Positions 8,367 to 16,636 are shown, counted from the stretch's first letter. The stretch is 55,687 bases of DNA from an uncultured Bacteroidales bacterium (GCA_937916355.1 CALFTM010000070.1:1-55687), one strand, 5' to 3'. Program-made: numbers and translations. The notes: generated by a model from the letters alone, not told the origin.

Positions 8367-9086
8367 ATGGAATTGTTGAAACAGTTATATACCATAAACA
8401 GTCGTTCAGGGAATGAGGTTGCCATCAGGCAGCTGATTTTGGAAATGTTGCGAGGTAGTGAGGTGCTGGTCAATGTTGATTTTCTTGGCAATGTTTACAT
8501 CACCAAGGGTGTTGCATCACCTTATCCATGTCTGGCCGCACATTTGGATGAAGTTCATTCTCCTGAAATCCGTCTGATTGAGGAGTTTGATGGGATTGTT
8601 TCCGCAAAAAACGAATTAGGCGAATTGGTCGGGTTGGGTGCTGACGACAAAAATGGAATTTGGATTGCCCTGCAGTTGTTGCAGGAGTTGCCCAACCTAA
8701 AGGTGGCGTTTTTTGTTGAGGAGGAGAGAAAGGGAGATTTGAACGGTTGTAGAGGAGCCCATGTGGCAGATTTGAGTTTCTTTTCTGATTGCAAGTACAT
8801 TATAGAGTGTGATCGAAAAGGGAGGTCGGATTTTGTTGTGGAGGGGCGTGGCATTCCTCTTTGTCCTCCGGATTTCATACCGGGGACTATTTTAGAAAAA
8901 TTCGGTTACGAGCCGGTTCAAGGAGGAAGGACAGATGTCGTAGAGTTGAAGATGAGGGGGTTGGACATTCCAGTCTGCAATCTGAGCTGCGGATATTACA
9001 ACGCCCATCAGTGTGATGAATATACCAATTTATACGATTTGCAGAATGCACTCTCTTTTGTTAGGGAGGTGTTGATGACGATTTGA
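8367..9086 (+). CDS. Compact M20/M42-type zinc metallopeptidase
   Basis: The 239-aa product has the metal-binding pattern of the dizinc peptidase superfamily: AAHLDE (His about 59, Asp about 61), GLGADDKNG (bridging Asp about 92), the catalytic VEEER, ECDRKGR (Asp) and the late NAHQCDE (His). All ligands seem present, so it should be active. It is much shorter than PepT (about 400 aa) or M42 enzymes (about 350 aa) and has little or no lid domain. It is encoded 12 nt after the channel gene. A shared function, such as peptide signalling or processing of the channel, is inference. Confidence 0.75.
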   Translation: MELLKQLYTINSRSGNEVAIRQLILEMLRGSEVLVNVDFLGNVYITKGVASPYPCLAAHLDEVHSPEIRLIEEFDGIVSAKNELGELVGLGADDKNGIWIALQLLQELPNLKVAFFVEEERKGDLNGCRGAHVADLSFFSDCKYIIECDRKGRSDFVVEGRGIPLCPPDFIPGTILEKFGYEPVQGGRTDVVELKMRGLDIPVCNLSCGYYNAHQCDEYTNLYDLQNALSFVREVLMTI

Positions 9087-9133
9087 AATTGCGTGTTTGA
9101 ATAAAAGATAAGTTTAATTTAAAATAAAAGATT

Positions 9134-10399
9134 ATGGGATTATTTGATGATATTTCAAAAAAGATATCCTCGGCTGCAGAAGGTTTGGGGAAGCTTGGTG
9201 GTGATAATGCGCCTGCGCAGTCTCCTGCGAAGGAGCCTGTGGTTGTTAGTTCGGTAGAGCCTGTTAGTGCTGATTCAAAGAGTATCACTTCCATTGGCGG
9301 GTTGGAGAGTTTTGTTTCGTCATTAGAGTCTGGTGCCTCTCCTGCCGTAATGTTGGCTTTGAAATCTCAGATGCAGGTCTTGCAGTATGTTCAGTCTCCT
9401 ACGATGACGATGATGGCGATTGACAACGTGCTGACTTGTCTGTACAAGTCGTTGCAGTCTGCTGGTTCGGATAAGGAGAAGGAGGCGTTGAGAGACAGTT
9501 ATAGTTCGTTGATACAAAGTTTCATATTTGTCAATGAGGCGCAGTTGCGTTATGAGATAGAGGAGGATAAACAAGAGACCATCAATTTGTTGTCGCAAGC
9601 CGGTAATATGCTATCTTCCAGTGTGCAGACGGTCGCATCTATGGCAACAGGCGGTGTCGTGGATTCCATTCCTAAAATTGCAAATGTCTTGGCGAAGAAT
9701 GATGAACAGGATAGTTTCTTGGGCAAGTTGATCAAGGCAAAGGGTAAAAAGGAGATGATAGAGGAGAAGAAGAGGTCTTTTGATGAGACGCTCATGTATA
9801 TTTTCGAGACGCTCGGAAATTATGCACAATTGATCGGTCCTTCAATCCAGTTGCATGGAATGTTGAAGCGTTATGCGGATGGCTTGGTTAAACGCTATCA
9901 GAGTGCGCAATATGAATCGGCGATCAAAAAGTTGAATGGAAACGACATCTCTCAGATTGAAGCTTTGCTGGGCGAAGAGGCCTTGCAGAACAAGGAAAAG
10001 GGCAGTGCTATTGTCGGGGGTGTGAAGACCCTCTTCAAGATGGTTTCGGATGTCGTTGCTCCTACCGTTTATGATTATGAAGCGTTGAATGAAGTGAAAA
10101 CGAAGTTGGAAAACAACCTGAAGGGCTATGAGGCGCAAATTGAAAAATTGAGTTCCGATATTGAGACCGCAAGCAAGGAGTTGGAGCAATCTTCCACATT
10201 TAACTTTTCACGGAATAGCAAGTTGAAGGGAATCATAGAGAGCAGCGAGGTGGAAAAAAACAAGAGAAAACAGCTTGTCTTGGATTGTCGCCAGCGTATT
10301 GAACTGATTGATAAGATAACAGAACCGATCAAAGATGGTATTGTTCAGTTCGAGACGAAGTTGCGGAATATTGTTGATAAATTTGAATTTGTGATTTAG
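9134..10399 (+). CDS. Helical coiled-coil protein of unknown function
   Basis: The 421-aa product begins with an amphipathic segment (MGLFDDISKKISSAAEGLGKL), then a Pro/Ala/Val linker to about residue 55. The centre is helical and the C-terminal third (about 320-400) is a long coiled coil containing YEAQIEKLSSDIETASKELE. There is no signal peptide or clear membrane helix, though the Ala/Gly-rich piece SVQTVASMATGGVVDS at about 163-178 could contact a membrane. It follows the peptidase by 47 nt and ends at a terminator, so it is the last gene of the channel-peptidase operon. I do not recognise the family. Confidence 0.65.
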   Translation: MGLFDDISKKISSAAEGLGKLGGDNAPAQSPAKEPVVVSSVEPVSADSKSITSIGGLESFVSSLESGASPAVMLALKSQMQVLQYVQSPTMTMMAIDNVLTCLYKSLQSAGSDKEKEALRDSYSSLIQSFIFVNEAQLRYEIEEDKQETINLLSQAGNMLSSSVQTVASMATGGVVDSIPKIANVLAKNDEQDSFLGKLIKAKGKKEMIEEKKRSFDETLMYIFETLGNYAQLIGPSIQLHGMLKRYADGLVKRYQSAQYESAIKKLNGNDISQIEALLGEEALQNKEKGSAIVGGVKTLFKMVSDVVAPTVYDYEALNEVKTKLENNLKGYEAQIEKLSSDIETASKELEQSSTFNFSRNSKLKGIIESSEVEKNKRKQLVLDCRQRIELIDKITEPIKDGIVQFETKLRNIVDKFEFVI

Positions 10400-10408
10400 G
10401 CAATTTGA

Positions 10409-10452
10409 AAAAAAATACGGAATTCAAAAAGCATTGAGTTCCGTATTTTATT
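10409..10452 (+). terminator. Terminator, copy 1 of a 44-bp repeat
   Basis: An A tract, an 11-bp stem (AATACGGAA side with TTCCGTATT side) and a T-rich tail form a bidirectional terminator just after the gene ending at 10399. The identical 44 bp occur again at 10827-10870. Confidence 0.8.
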
Positions 10453-10826
10453 ATTGCTTGTTGACTTCGGATTTTCGGGAGTGTTTTTGTTACTATGCAA
10501 CAGGACAAGGTTTTTCGACCGGAAATGTAAATGCTACATTTTCGCCATCAATCCACATAGTATTGCAACGGTAAAACTTAGGAATGTGCCAGCCAATACA
10601 TATTCTGTTTTGGCAGTGTCACTTTCTTTGAATCGTAAAATTGACTTGGCGGCTACTATAAGGAAATGTCATATTGATTACAAGAATTTCTATGAAAAAA
10701 TAGATATTTTCTATTTATCTACTTTAAAGTAGATATTTGGGGGCGTCTTGTTGGGTGTATATGATGGTTTCCTTTACTGATCACTATTCATAAACGTGAA
10801 TTTTTCAAAAGCTTTTGTAGAGCATG
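10453..10826 (+). other. Gene-poor segment between two copies of the terminator repeat
   Basis: This 374-bp stretch has one 92-codon open frame (10454-10732) with no recognisable motif and an atypical composition; I do not accept it as a gene. A short inverted element, CTACTTTAAAGTAG (10720-10733), is a perfect 14-bp palindrome within it. Otherwise nothing is seen. Confidence 0.4.
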
Positions 10827-10870
10827 AAAAAAATACGGAATTCAAAAAGCATTGAGTTCCGTATTTTATT
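10827..10870 (-). terminator. Terminator, copy 2 of the 44-bp repeat (end of trpB)
   Basis: Same 44 bp as 10409-10452, including stem and flanking A and T runs. Read on the minus strand it is a terminator 47 nt after the trpB stop codon. The A and T tracts on both sides allow it to work in both directions. Confidence 0.8.
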
Positions 10871-10916
10871 TTAGAGGATGGGGTATCGTTTTTCGAGCGA
10901 TAGTGTCATCTTCTCT

Positions 10917-12095
10917 TCACTTGTCGAAGTATTTGGAATAGGTCTCCATATCCTTGTCGCCTCGACCGGAGACGGTCAGTACTACTACATCGGAGGGTTG
11001 GAACTCTATTTTGTTCAGTGCCGCCAATGCGTGTGAGCTTTCGATCGCAGGGATGATGCCTTCCAGACGGGTGAGTTGTAGTGCGGCATCCAATGCCTCT
11101 TGGTCGGTAATGGCGATGGCTCTGGCTCTTCCTGATGTGGCGAGATGGCAGTGGAGCGGTCCGACACCGGGATAGTCTAAGCCGGCGGAAATGGAGTAGG
11201 GGTCAATGGCCTTTCCTTGTTCGTCTTGTAGGAAGAGGACTTTGCTACCATGCAAGACTCCTATTTTACCATTGTGGAGCGTTGCGGCGTTTTTGTCCGT
11301 GTTGACACCCAGTCCGGCAGCCTCTGCTTGGATGAGCTGTACCTTTTCATTGTCCAAGTAGTGGAAGAATGTTCCGGCGGCGTTGCTTCCCCCTCCTACA
11401 CAGGCAATCAGGTAGTCCGGATTTTCACGGCCTTCCTGCTCTTTGAGTTGCTTTTTGATCTCCTCGCTGATGACCGATTGGAAGTGTGCCACCATGTCGG
11501 GGTAGGGAGCTGGTCCGACAGCAGAGCCGAGCAGGTAGAAGGTTTCGGGGTTGTTGCAATAGTCTGTCAAGGCTGCATCCACTGCTTCTGTTAATGTTTT
11601 AGTGCCAAATGTGACTGCCTCCACATTCGCCCCTAACATCTTCATACGCTGCACGTTCAGGAATTGCCGTTTGATGTCGGTCTCACCCATGTAGATAGTA
11701 CAAGGGATATTCATGAGGGCGCAGACGGTCGCCGTCGCCACACCATGTTGCCCCGCACCGGTCTCTGCAATCACGCGCTTCTTTCCGAGTCTTTTCGCAA
11801 GCAGGATTTGTCCGATGGCATTGTTGAGTTTGTGCGCACCTGTGTGGCAGAGATCTTCCCTTTTTAGGTAAATTTTCGCACCTACGGCTTCCGATAGATG
11901 TTGAGCATGATAGAGGGGAGTAGGTCTTCCGACGTAGTCGCGCAATAACTGTTTCAGCTCATCCTGAAATGATTTTTCACTGATGACTTTGAGGTAATTG
12001 TTCTTCAATTCCTCAATACTTCTTTGGAGAGTTTCTGGAATGAATGCTCCGCCAAATTCTCCGTAGAAACCATTTTCGTTTACATTGTAATTCAT
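10917..12095 (-). CDS. trpB: Tryptophan synthase beta chain
   Basis: The 392-aa product condenses indole with serine to give tryptophan, using pyridoxal phosphate. The PLP lysine is in TGAHKLNNAIGQ, the phosphate-binding loop is CVGGGSNA, and the N-terminus YGEFGGAFIPETL is that of a classic TrpB1. I chose the ATG at 12095 because an in-frame extension upstream runs through the attenuator terminator. No trpA or other trp gene adjoins, and a terminator follows, so this is a solitary trpB. TrpB without TrpA can use free indole, so indole salvage is a likely role. Expression is predicted to be controlled by attenuation through the leader at 12197-12256. Confidence 0.95.
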   Translation of the reverse strand: MNYNVNENGFYGEFGGAFIPETLQRSIEELKNNYLKVISEKSFQDELKQLLRDYVGRPTPLYHAQHLSEAVGAKIYLKREDLCHTGAHKLNNAIGQILLAKRLGKKRVIAETGAGQHGVATATVCALMNIPCTIYMGETDIKRQFLNVQRMKMLGANVEAVTFGTKTLTEAVDAALTDYCNNPETFYLLGSAVGPAPYPDMVAHFQSVISEEIKKQLKEQEGRENPDYLIACVGGGSNAAGTFFHYLDNEKVQLIQAEAAGLGVNTDKNAATLHNGKIGVLHGSKVLFLQDEQGKAIDPYSISAGLDYPGVGPLHCHLATSGRARAIAITDQEALDAALQLTRLEGIIPAIESSHALAALNKIEFQPSDVVVLTVSGRGDKDMETYSKYFDK

Positions 12096-12129
12096 ACTAT
12101 AAAATTTTTTTTGGGTTAATAATCTGGGG

Positions 12130-12163
12130 AAAATAAAAAAAGCCCGTCGTGAGTACGACGGGC
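12130..12163 (-). terminator. Attenuator terminator in the trpB leader
   Basis: A 9-bp GC-rich stem, GCCCGTCGT with ACGACGGGC (12142-12150 with 12155-12163), a 4-nt loop and a T run on the minus strand (12131-12141) lie between the leader peptide and trpB. A competing antiterminator is visible: minus-strand GTGAGTGACG (12195-12204) can pair with CGTACTCAC (12149-12157), which includes the loop and one arm of the terminator. Confidence 0.85.
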
Positions 12164-12196
12164 CTCCATTTCTGGACTTGTGCAAAACAAAGAGCG

Positions 12197-12256
12197 TCAC
12201 TCACAAATTAAAATTTGTAAGCACCACCACCAATTATTTTGCATGAAACTTCGCAT
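12197..12256 (-). CDS. trpL: Trp leader peptide of the trpB attenuator
   Basis: A 19-residue frame, MRSFMQNNWWWCLQILICE, contains three consecutive Trp codons (12224-12232) and ends just before the attenuator terminator. A shorter start at the second Met is possible. A ribosome stalled at the Trp codons would leave 12195-12204 free to form the antiterminator. A ribosome that reaches the stop codon (12197-12199) would cover that segment and let the terminator form. This is the classic attenuation layout seen in enteric trp leaders; here the mechanism is inferred from sequence. Confidence 0.8.
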   Translation of the reverse strand: MRSFMQNNWWWCLQILICE

Positions 12257-12277
12257 ATTTCTTTCAATATATTACTG

Positions 12278-12310
12278 CAAATGTCAGAAATTTTTTTTTA
12301 AAATCCACAA
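12278..12310 (-). promoter_or_regulatory. Probable promoter of the trpL-trpB transcript
   Basis: On the minus strand, GACATTTG (12278-12285) matches TAnnTTTG at seven of eight positions. A TTG (12308-12310) lies 22 nt upstream. The placement gives a leader RNA beginning about 15 nt before the leader peptide. Confidence 0.4.
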
Positions 12311-12374
12311 TATCTGAGGAGTTTTTTTTTGTTAAAAAAACATAATACTACTCAAATGTCTGAAAAACAATATG

Positions 12375-14189
12375 TTATATATCATCAGAATCATCATTGC
12401 CACCCTCGATGGTTTTGGCAATCTTTTCGATGTTCATACTTCTTGCGGAAGCATCCATGATGTCCTTATAGATACCGCCTTGTTTGTATACATCATCAGG
12501 GTCTCCCCCTTGTTCTACACGACCGCTTTGCAGAGCGTAGATGATGTCGCTGTCGATGATTTGGGAGATGTTGTGGGAAATGATGATGACGGTTCTGTCC
12601 TTTTTAATTGCATCGATACTGTTTTTGATTTGTTCGGTAGCGATAGCATCCAAGCTGGCGGTTGGTTCGTCCAAAAAGATGATAGGAGGGTTTTTGAGGA
12701 ACATTCTGGCAATGGCGATACGTTGTTGTTGTCCTCCTGATAGAAGAGTCGCCTTGCTGTCGAATTTCATCGGCAAAGCCATCACTTGGTCGTACAAATA
12801 TGATTTGCGTGCGGCCTCGTAGACCTCCTCCATTGAGGCATTCGGATTACCATAGAGGATGTTTTCGGCGATTGTTCCGTCGAAGATATGATTTTTTTGA
12901 AGAACCAATCCGATATTGTCACGCAGGAACTGAGTGTCGTAGTCTTTCAGGTCGACCCCGTCCAGTTTGATTGAGCCGCAATCCGGTTCGTAGAATTTGT
13001 CCAACAAGTTGACGATGGTACTTTTACCAGCTCCGGAGAGTCCCACCAATGCGGTGATTTTTCCGCTGTTGATTTTCATGTTGATGTTGTGCAACGCTTT
13101 TGTTCCGTTCGGGTAGGTGAAGTCTACGTTGGAGATTTCGAAATTACCCTCAATCTTTTCCGGTTTGTAATGTCCGCTTGGTTCTTTATCCTTATCATTG
13201 TTCAGGATTCCGAAGAAACTCTCCGCATAGACGAGCGCATCGTTCATATCGTCGAAGATTCTGTGGAGCTGCGTGATAGGTGCAGTCACGTTACCAAACA
13301 ACATGATGTGGTACATGATCTTTCCGATGGACATTCCCGGATAGTCGGTCAAGACCAGATAGGCAGTCAGGATGATGATGAGCACTGTTCCGATTTGCTG
13401 CACGAAACTCTTTATTCCTTCAAAGAAAAAGCTTGTTTTTCGGGTGTTTAATTGATTGTCGGTCACCCTGTTTTGAATCTCCAGCTGCTTATTGCTTTCA
13501 ATCTGTTCACGGTTGAAGGACTTGATGACATTGATTGATTCGAGGATATTCATGATTCCGTGGCTCTTCTCCTCACGGTGTTTCCTCATGTCTCTTCTCC
13601 AACCTTTCAGTGTCTCAGCCTGACGATAGGTGATGAGGAAATAGATGGGGATGATGCACAATGCGACCAGTCCCACCCACACATTGGCTTGGAACATCAG
13701 TATCAACGCCAATATCGCACTGGTGAAGAGGGGCAAAAGGTCGATGAAGAAATTCTGCACCGTTCTTGAGAGGCTGCTGACACCTTGGTCGATACGAGTC
13801 TGCAGCTTCCCGGGTTCGTTGTCTGTAGCGGAGAAGAACGCCACCTTAAAGGTCAATACTTTGTCGACTACCGCTTGTGCGAGGTCTTTAGAGACGAAGA
13901 TGCGCATCCTCTCTCCAAAATAGCGTTGGAAGAAGGTGATTAGTGCGGAAACAAGCTCCTTTCCCAGCAAAACGATTGAGATGAATGTTACTATCTCTAT
14001 GGCCTTGGCTCCCCATTTCCCTCCGGATGTGATATGTGAGTTGATGGTGTCAACGGTCCAATCCAGCACGATGGCATTTACCTGTGCCATTAGCGACCCT
14101 ATGAGCGTTAGTGTTAAAGTTGCCAATACGAGCCATTTGTAGGGCATCACATACGGCTTGATGTTTTTGAATAGTTGAATTAAGTTCAT
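12375..14189 (-). CDS. ABC exporter, fused membrane and ATPase domains
   Basis: The product of about 604 aa combines an ABC exporter membrane domain with six helices (about residues 20-320) and a nucleotide-binding domain (about 345-580). The latter has Walker A GLSGAGKST, signature LSGGQQQR, Walker B IIFLDEPTASLD and the switch His in IIISHNIS. It works as a dimer in the inner membrane. The substrate (lipid, peptide or drug) cannot be told from sequence. I chose the start MNLIQLFKN at 14189; an upstream in-frame ATG adds 11 residues without a good site. Its stop lies 118 nt upstream of the trp leader on the same strand, but trpB has its own promoter. Confidence 0.9.
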   Translation of the reverse strand: MNLIQLFKNIKPYVMPYKWLVLATLTLTLIGSLMAQVNAIVLDWTVDTINSHITSGGKWGAKAIEIVTFISIVLLGKELVSALITFFQRYFGERMRIFVSKDLAQAVVDKVLTFKVAFFSATDNEPGKLQTRIDQGVSSLSRTVQNFFIDLLPLFTSAILALILMFQANVWVGLVALCIIPIYFLITYRQAETLKGWRRDMRKHREEKSHGIMNILESINVIKSFNREQIESNKQLEIQNRVTDNQLNTRKTSFFFEGIKSFVQQIGTVLIIILTAYLVLTDYPGMSIGKIMYHIMLFGNVTAPITQLHRIFDDMNDALVYAESFFGILNNDKDKEPSGHYKPEKIEGNFEISNVDFTYPNGTKALHNINMKINSGKITALVGLSGAGKSTIVNLLDKFYEPDCGSIKLDGVDLKDYDTQFLRDNIGLVLQKNHIFDGTIAENILYGNPNASMEEVYEAARKSYLYDQVMALPMKFDSKATLLSGGQQQRIAIARMFLKNPPIIFLDEPTASLDAIATEQIKNSIDAIKKDRTVIIISHNISQIIDSDIIYALQSGRVEQGGDPDDVYKQGGIYKDIMDASARSMNIEKIAKTIEGGNDDSDDI

Positions 14190-14326
14190 TTCTACATTTA
14201 TGTTTATTAAGTTTGTGCGCAATATTCGTAAAAATTCTTTAATTGAACAAAAAAAATCTACAATTAGGGGAGTTTTTTCGATGATTTAAAATTCGTCGTC
14301 TGCCGTCCGAAACAAAATAATATTTG

Positions 14327-14334
14327 TAAATTTG
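14327..14334 (+). promoter_or_regulatory. Promoter -7 box for mrp
   Basis: TAAATTTG is a perfect TAnnTTTG match 34 nt before the ATG of mrp. A -33 TTG is not obvious. Confidence 0.45.
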
Positions 14335-14368
14335 CGTTGTTGAAAATGTAGTATAAAAAACAGTAAAA

Positions 14369-15478
14369 ATGGCATTTTACCCGCAACTAATATTGGACGC
14401 GCTCAAGCATGTGCGTTACCCCGGAACAGGAGAGGATATTGTTTCGGCAGGAATGGTGGATGACAACATCCGAATTGATGGAAATAAGATCTCTTTTTCG
14501 CTTTTGCTGGATAAGCCCAACGACCCATTTGCGAAATCGTTGGTGAAGGCGAGTGAGCAGGCGATTTTGACCTATGTCGGCGAAGAGGCGGAAATCAAAG
14601 GGAATATTGATGTGCAGTATAAGTCTGCACTTCCACCTCAACCCGAAAAACTGCTTCCTCAGGTGAAAAACATCATTGCGGTCTCCTCCGGAAAGGGAGG
14701 GGTGGGAAAATCCACCGTCTCCTCCAATTTGGCGGTGGCGTTAGCGAAGGAGGGCTATAAGGTCGGACTCTTGGATGCGGATATATTTGGGCCGTCCGTC
14801 CCTAAGATGTTTGGCATGGAAGATGCGCGTCCGGTGTTGGAGACAGTCGGGGGACGAGACTTGATTCGTCCGGAAGAGAAATATGGCGTTAAGATGCTCT
14901 CCATCGGATTTTTCGTCAATCCGGAAGATGCTGTGCTTTGGCGTGGTGGTATGGCGAGCAATGCGCTCAAGCAGTTGATTGGCGATGCCAATTGGGGTGA
15001 GTTGGACTATTTCATCGTCGATTTGCCTCCAGGAACGAGCGACATCCATCTGACGATGGTTCAGACGGTTGCTATTACGGGTGCAATTGTCGTAAGTACA
15101 CCTCAGGCGGTGGCGTTGGCAGATGCGAGGAAGGGTATCAGTATGTTCCAAGGCGAGAAGGTGAATGTGCCGATTCTGGGCTTGGTGGAAAATATGGCAT
15201 GGTTCACGCCGGCGGAACTTCCTGAAAATAGATATTATCTCTTCGGGAAAGAGGGATGTAAGAATCTTGCGGCGGAGTTGAACGTTCCGTTCTTAGGTCA
15301 GATTCCGATCGTGCAGAGCATTTGTGAGGGTGGTGACGCAGGAGTCCCTGTGGCTTGCGACGAGCAGACGATGACAGGGCAGGCGTTCGCAGAGTTGGCG
15401 CGCAATGTCGTGAAGCAAGTGGCAGTGCGCAATGAGACGCTTCCTGAAACCCAAAAAGTTGAGGTCACAAAACATTAG
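14369..15478 (+). CDS. mrp: Mrp/NBP35-type iron-sulfur carrier ATPase
   Basis: The 369-aa product has an N-terminal MIP18-like (DUF59) domain (about 1-85) and a ParA/MinD-type ATPase domain with the deviant Walker A SSGKGGVGKST at about 106-116, DADIFGPSVPKMFG, and the FIVDLPPGTSDIHL switch. Such proteins bind and transfer Fe-S clusters to apoproteins. The usual C-terminal CxxC is not intact here: FGKEGCKNLA keeps one Cys. Bacteroidota homologues often lack the full motif, so a cluster may be held at a dimer interface or elsewhere. It is a single gene with its own promoter. Confidence 0.92.
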   Translation: MAFYPQLILDALKHVRYPGTGEDIVSAGMVDDNIRIDGNKISFSLLLDKPNDPFAKSLVKASEQAILTYVGEEAEIKGNIDVQYKSALPPQPEKLLPQVKNIIAVSSGKGGVGKSTVSSNLAVALAKEGYKVGLLDADIFGPSVPKMFGMEDARPVLETVGGRDLIRPEEKYGVKMLSIGFFVNPEDAVLWRGGMASNALKQLIGDANWGELDYFIVDLPPGTSDIHLTMVQTVAITGAIVVSTPQAVALADARKGISMFQGEKVNVPILGLVENMAWFTPAELPENRYYLFGKEGCKNLAAELNVPFLGQIPIVQSICEGGDAGVPVACDEQTMTGQAFAELARNVVKQVAVRNETLPETQKVEVTKH

Positions 15479-15509
15479 CAAAAAGTTTCTTTTTTAGGTG
15501 AAATGATGT

Positions 15510-15517
15510 ATATTTGC
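15510..15517 (+). promoter_or_regulatory. Promoter -7 box for the first rhodanese-like lipoprotein
   Basis: TATATTTG matches TAnnTTTG and lies 45 nt before the ATG at 15563, with a T-rich stretch at the -33 position. Confidence 0.5.
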
Positions 15518-15562
15518 TATTCCAAAACTGAAAAATTGTTTAATATATAATAGGTTAAAATT

Positions 15563-16012
15563 ATGAGACATTTAAGATTGTTTTTTGCGGCTTTTGTCGC
15601 AGTTTTATTGTGTGTATCTTGTAGCGATGATGGCGGAGGAAAAGAGAAGTTGGAAGGTTACAACAAGCTGGATGCTGCCAAATTTAAGGCGATGATAGAT
15701 AACGAGTCTAATCCTCAAATCCTTGATTATCGTTCAGCTGCAAAATATGCGGAAGGACATATTCCGGGCGCTATCAATATTGATGCGACAGACCCTAAGA
15801 CATGGTCTTCCGATAATGGGGTGTTTATGCAAGAACTCACAGCTAAATTTGAAACTTCTAAGAAGATTTTCATCTATGGTGATGGAGGTTGGTCTTCTTC
15901 AGGAATGGCGTTGCCAGGAAGAATTGCGAATACTTGGGGAAAACCGTTGACCTATAACTTGGAATCTGGCTTTAAAGGTTGGGTGGATGCAGGTTACAAT
16001 GTAGAAAAGTAA
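15563..16012 (+). CDS. Rhodanese-like lipoprotein 1, catalytic Cys missing
   Basis: The 149-aa product has a lipoprotein signal peptide (MRHLRLFFAAFVAVLLCVSC, lipobox Cys at about residue 20) followed by a rhodanese domain: ILDYRSAAKYAEGHIPGAINID and a closing YNLESGFKGWVDAGY. In active rhodaneses the loop after the IFIY strand starts with the sulfur-carrying Cys. Here it reads YGDGGWSSSG, with Gly where Cys should be, so sulfurtransfer by the usual route is ruled out. It is the first of three tandem paralogues (15563, 16120, 16637). A terminator follows it, so the second gene is likely expressed separately. Role unknown; binding rather than catalysis is inferred. Confidence 0.85.
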   Translation: MRHLRLFFAAFVAVLLCVSCSDDGGGKEKLEGYNKLDAAKFKAMIDNESNPQILDYRSAAKYAEGHIPGAINIDATDPKTWSSDNGVFMQELTAKFETSKKIFIYGDGGWSSSGMALPGRIANTWGKPLTYNLESGFKGWVDAGYNVEK

Positions 16013-16032
16013 TTTTAGTTTTTCAATATCAC

Positions 16033-16065
16033 AAGTAGGGTGGGTTGTTTCACCCTACTTTTTTC
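16033..16065 (+). terminator. Rho-independent terminator between rhodanese genes 1 and 2
   Basis: A 10-bp stem, AAGTAGGGTG (16033-16042) with CACCCTACTT (16051-16060), is followed by a T tract. Confidence 0.9.
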
Positions 16066-16119
16066 TTTATGGTTTCAGAGTCAATTTATTTTATGTTTAA
16101 ACATTAAATCTAATACGAA

Positions 16120-16599
16120 ATGAAACAGTTCAGGTATTTTTTTGCGGCAGTGCTTGCGGTATGCTTGTGTTGTTGTGATGGTTGTTGCGATGACGACGAT
16201 GATAAAGGAGATTTCATCAGTTTGGCGGTGGATCTTTTTAAAGCACGACTTGATTTTGAGAGAGATGTAAACAAGATGGAACCTCAGATTTTGGACACCC
16301 GTAGTGTTGAAGATTATGAGGCTGGACATATTCCGGGGGCAATCAACATAGATGCTTCTGACAATAGGGCATGGATGGATGCGACCAGCGAGTTCATGAC
16401 AAAGTTGAAGGCTACTTTCCAACAAGGGCAGAGATTGTATATTTACAACAATTCAGGTTGGAGTCCGATTGGAATGGCTCTTCCGGGTGAGATTTCCAAA
16501 ATATGGGGTCGTGAAAATACGATTATTTTGGAGTGTGGATTCCCCGGTTGGAAAGAGGCATATCCGGATTCAGTGGTGACCGGTAAAGAACCAAGGTGA
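16120..16599 (+). CDS. Rhodanese-like lipoprotein 2, catalytic Cys missing
   Basis: The 159-aa paralogue has a Cys-crowded signal segment (AVCLCCCDGCCDDDDD), so several Cys could serve as the lipidation site. The rhodanese core ILDTRSVEDYEAGHIPGAINID is kept. The active-site loop reads YNNSGWSPIG, with Asn in place of Cys. The C-terminus departs from its neighbours after GWKEAYPD. Of the three copies it is the most diverged. An acidic run follows the signal (DDDDDKGD), as in many surface-exported lipoproteins of this phylum, where Asp after Cys can act as an export signal. Confidence 0.82.
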   Translation: MKQFRYFFAAVLAVCLCCCDGCCDDDDDKGDFISLAVDLFKARLDFERDVNKMEPQILDTRSVEDYEAGHIPGAINIDASDNRAWMDATSEFMTKLKATFQQGQRLYIYNNSGWSPIGMALPGEISKIWGRENTIILECGFPGWKEAYPDSVVTGKEPR

Positions 16600-16636
16600 T
16601 GTTAAATAAATGTTTATTCATGTAAAAGAGAAAGTT

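Noticed and set aside
10454..10732. 92-codon open frame between the two 44-bp terminators
   Set aside because: No motif, no ribosome site, starts inside a terminator tail, and looks like non-coding DNA.
12096..12200. In-frame N-terminal extension of trpB
   Set aside because: It reads through the attenuator stem and terminator; TrpB homologues begin near MNYNVNENG.
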